A DNA stretch of 64,000 nt from Bacteroides sp. (GTDB lineage Bacteria > Bacteroidota > Bacteroidia > Bacteroidales > Bacteroidaceae), in the NCBI GenBank assembly GCA_022648295.1, contig JALCME010000014.1, positions 1-64,000 on the forward strand. The letters are read 5' to 3'. Below, piece by piece: positions 63,678 through 64,000 of this stretch (within the stretch, counting starts at the first letter, position 1; the number at the start of each line of letters is the position of its first letter). A program made the position numbers and the translations under genes. The notes beneath the pieces were generated by a model, which was not told the DNA's origin, did not search any database, and saw only the letters and a program-made list of their open reading frames with translations.

Positions 63678-64000
63678 TTAGAAATAAACTTTCATGCTCA
63701 TAGACCAAGTACGTCCAAAGCCATAAAATACAGTTGCATCCTTCCATCCATGACCACCTGTTCTCGCACCATTATCAGTAGCATCCGTAACATATTGTTC
63801 ATTGAAAAGATTGTTGCAATTAGCCATCCAATTTGCATTGAGACCCGCAACCTTGAAACGATAGCTAATATGAGCATCAAAAGTATATGCAGAAGGAATA
63901 CGCCATGGTTGGGCAACATTAATAGGATCTCCATTCAAAGCACCAGTAGAAATCAAACCTGCAATATCATAATCAGAGTAATTACGTCCGTAGAAATTTC
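63678..64000 (-). CDS. TonB-dependent receptor, C-terminal part
   Basis: Partial gene running off the right edge; about 107 residues are visible. Barrel strands FYGRNYSDYDIAG, WRIPSAYTFDAHISYRFKV, NANWMANCNNLFNEQYVTDA and the last strand ending TWSMSMKVYF with the terminal Phe of outer-membrane barrels. NLFN-QY is the standard signature near the end of TonB-dependent receptors. Transports an unknown ligand with the downstream lipoprotein. The frame is open to the window end, without the start or plug domain. Confidence 0.9.
   Translation of the reverse strand, partial: NFYGRNYSDYDIAGLISTGALNGDPINVAQPWRIPSAYTFDAHISYRFKVAGLNANWMANCNNLFNEQYVTDATDNGARTGGHGWKDATVFYGFGRTWSMSMKVYF

Noticed and set aside
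1..64000. CRISPR arrays, tRNA or rRNA genes
   Set aside because: No regularly spaced repeats, tRNA cloverleaf or rRNA-like sequence was noticed on either strand.

Overview
The window looks like a chromosomal segment of a gut Bacteroidales species (Bacteroides/Phocaeicola type). Evidence: promoters of the TTTG-N19-21-TAnnTTTG form, an UpxY-type antiterminator heading a capsule operon, TonB-dependent receptor and SusD-like-locus style surface lipoproteins, DUF4890/DUF4293/DUF5686 proteins, a pectin-degrading gene pair, and ferredoxin-bearing P-loop ATPases typical of anaerobes. The species cannot be fixed from the sequence alone. No rRNA, tRNA or CRISPR array was seen.

Positions 1-14,240 (minus strand) carry the promoter-proximal part of a capsular/surface polysaccharide operon that continues past the left edge. 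From a good promoter at 14,206-14,236 it runs: upxY-like antiterminator, then six genes for a CDP-3,6-dideoxyhexose (RfbH/DdhC, a reductase, RfbF, RfbG, an abequose/paratose-synthase-like SDR and an RfbE-like 2-epimerase; predicted end product CDP-paratose/CDP-tyvelose), then a GT-B glycosyltransferase, a Wzx flippase, an internally shortened IS66 element with both inverted repeats, UDP-galactopyranose mutase (glf) and two GT2 glycosyltransferases, one resembling galactofuranosyltransferases. The polymer is therefore predicted to contain a dideoxyhexose and galactofuranose.

Positions 14,369-19,712 hold a VirE/DUF3874 ATPase divergent from an HU-like DNA-binding protein, an AbiEi-like/Fic fusion protein and a WG-repeat exported protein. 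Positions 19,873-25,429 are a three-gene RND efflux operon (adaptor, pump, TolC-like channel). Positions 25,760-34,060 hold two RNA-binding proteins (cold-shock and RRM), a NifX-like plus two ferredoxin-MinD ATPases plus uracil-DNA glycosylase operon, a PAP2 phosphatase, a two-component system and a PadR/PspC pair.

Positions 34,258-48,949 are mostly core genome: GNAT, DUF4890, POT peptide transporter, YbaK, UvrA, a LysM/PBP1 protein, a PorT-like barrel, DUF4293, RNA polymerase omega, BamD-like lipoprotein, ACT protein, phenylacetate-CoA ligase and UvrB. A small RNA gene with a textbook promoter and terminator lies at about 49,089-49,150. Then come a CE12-like esterase and GH105 hydrolase (rhamnogalacturonan degradation), a carboxyltransferase with an atypical biotin-carrier-like tail, an ECF sigma factor, UDP-GlcNAc 2-epimerase, a DUF5686 outer-membrane protein, RarA, a D-2-hydroxyacid dehydrogenase and an EEP-family phosphatase/nuclease. 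The right edge has a tandem jelly-roll lipoprotein and the C-terminus of a TonB-dependent receptor.
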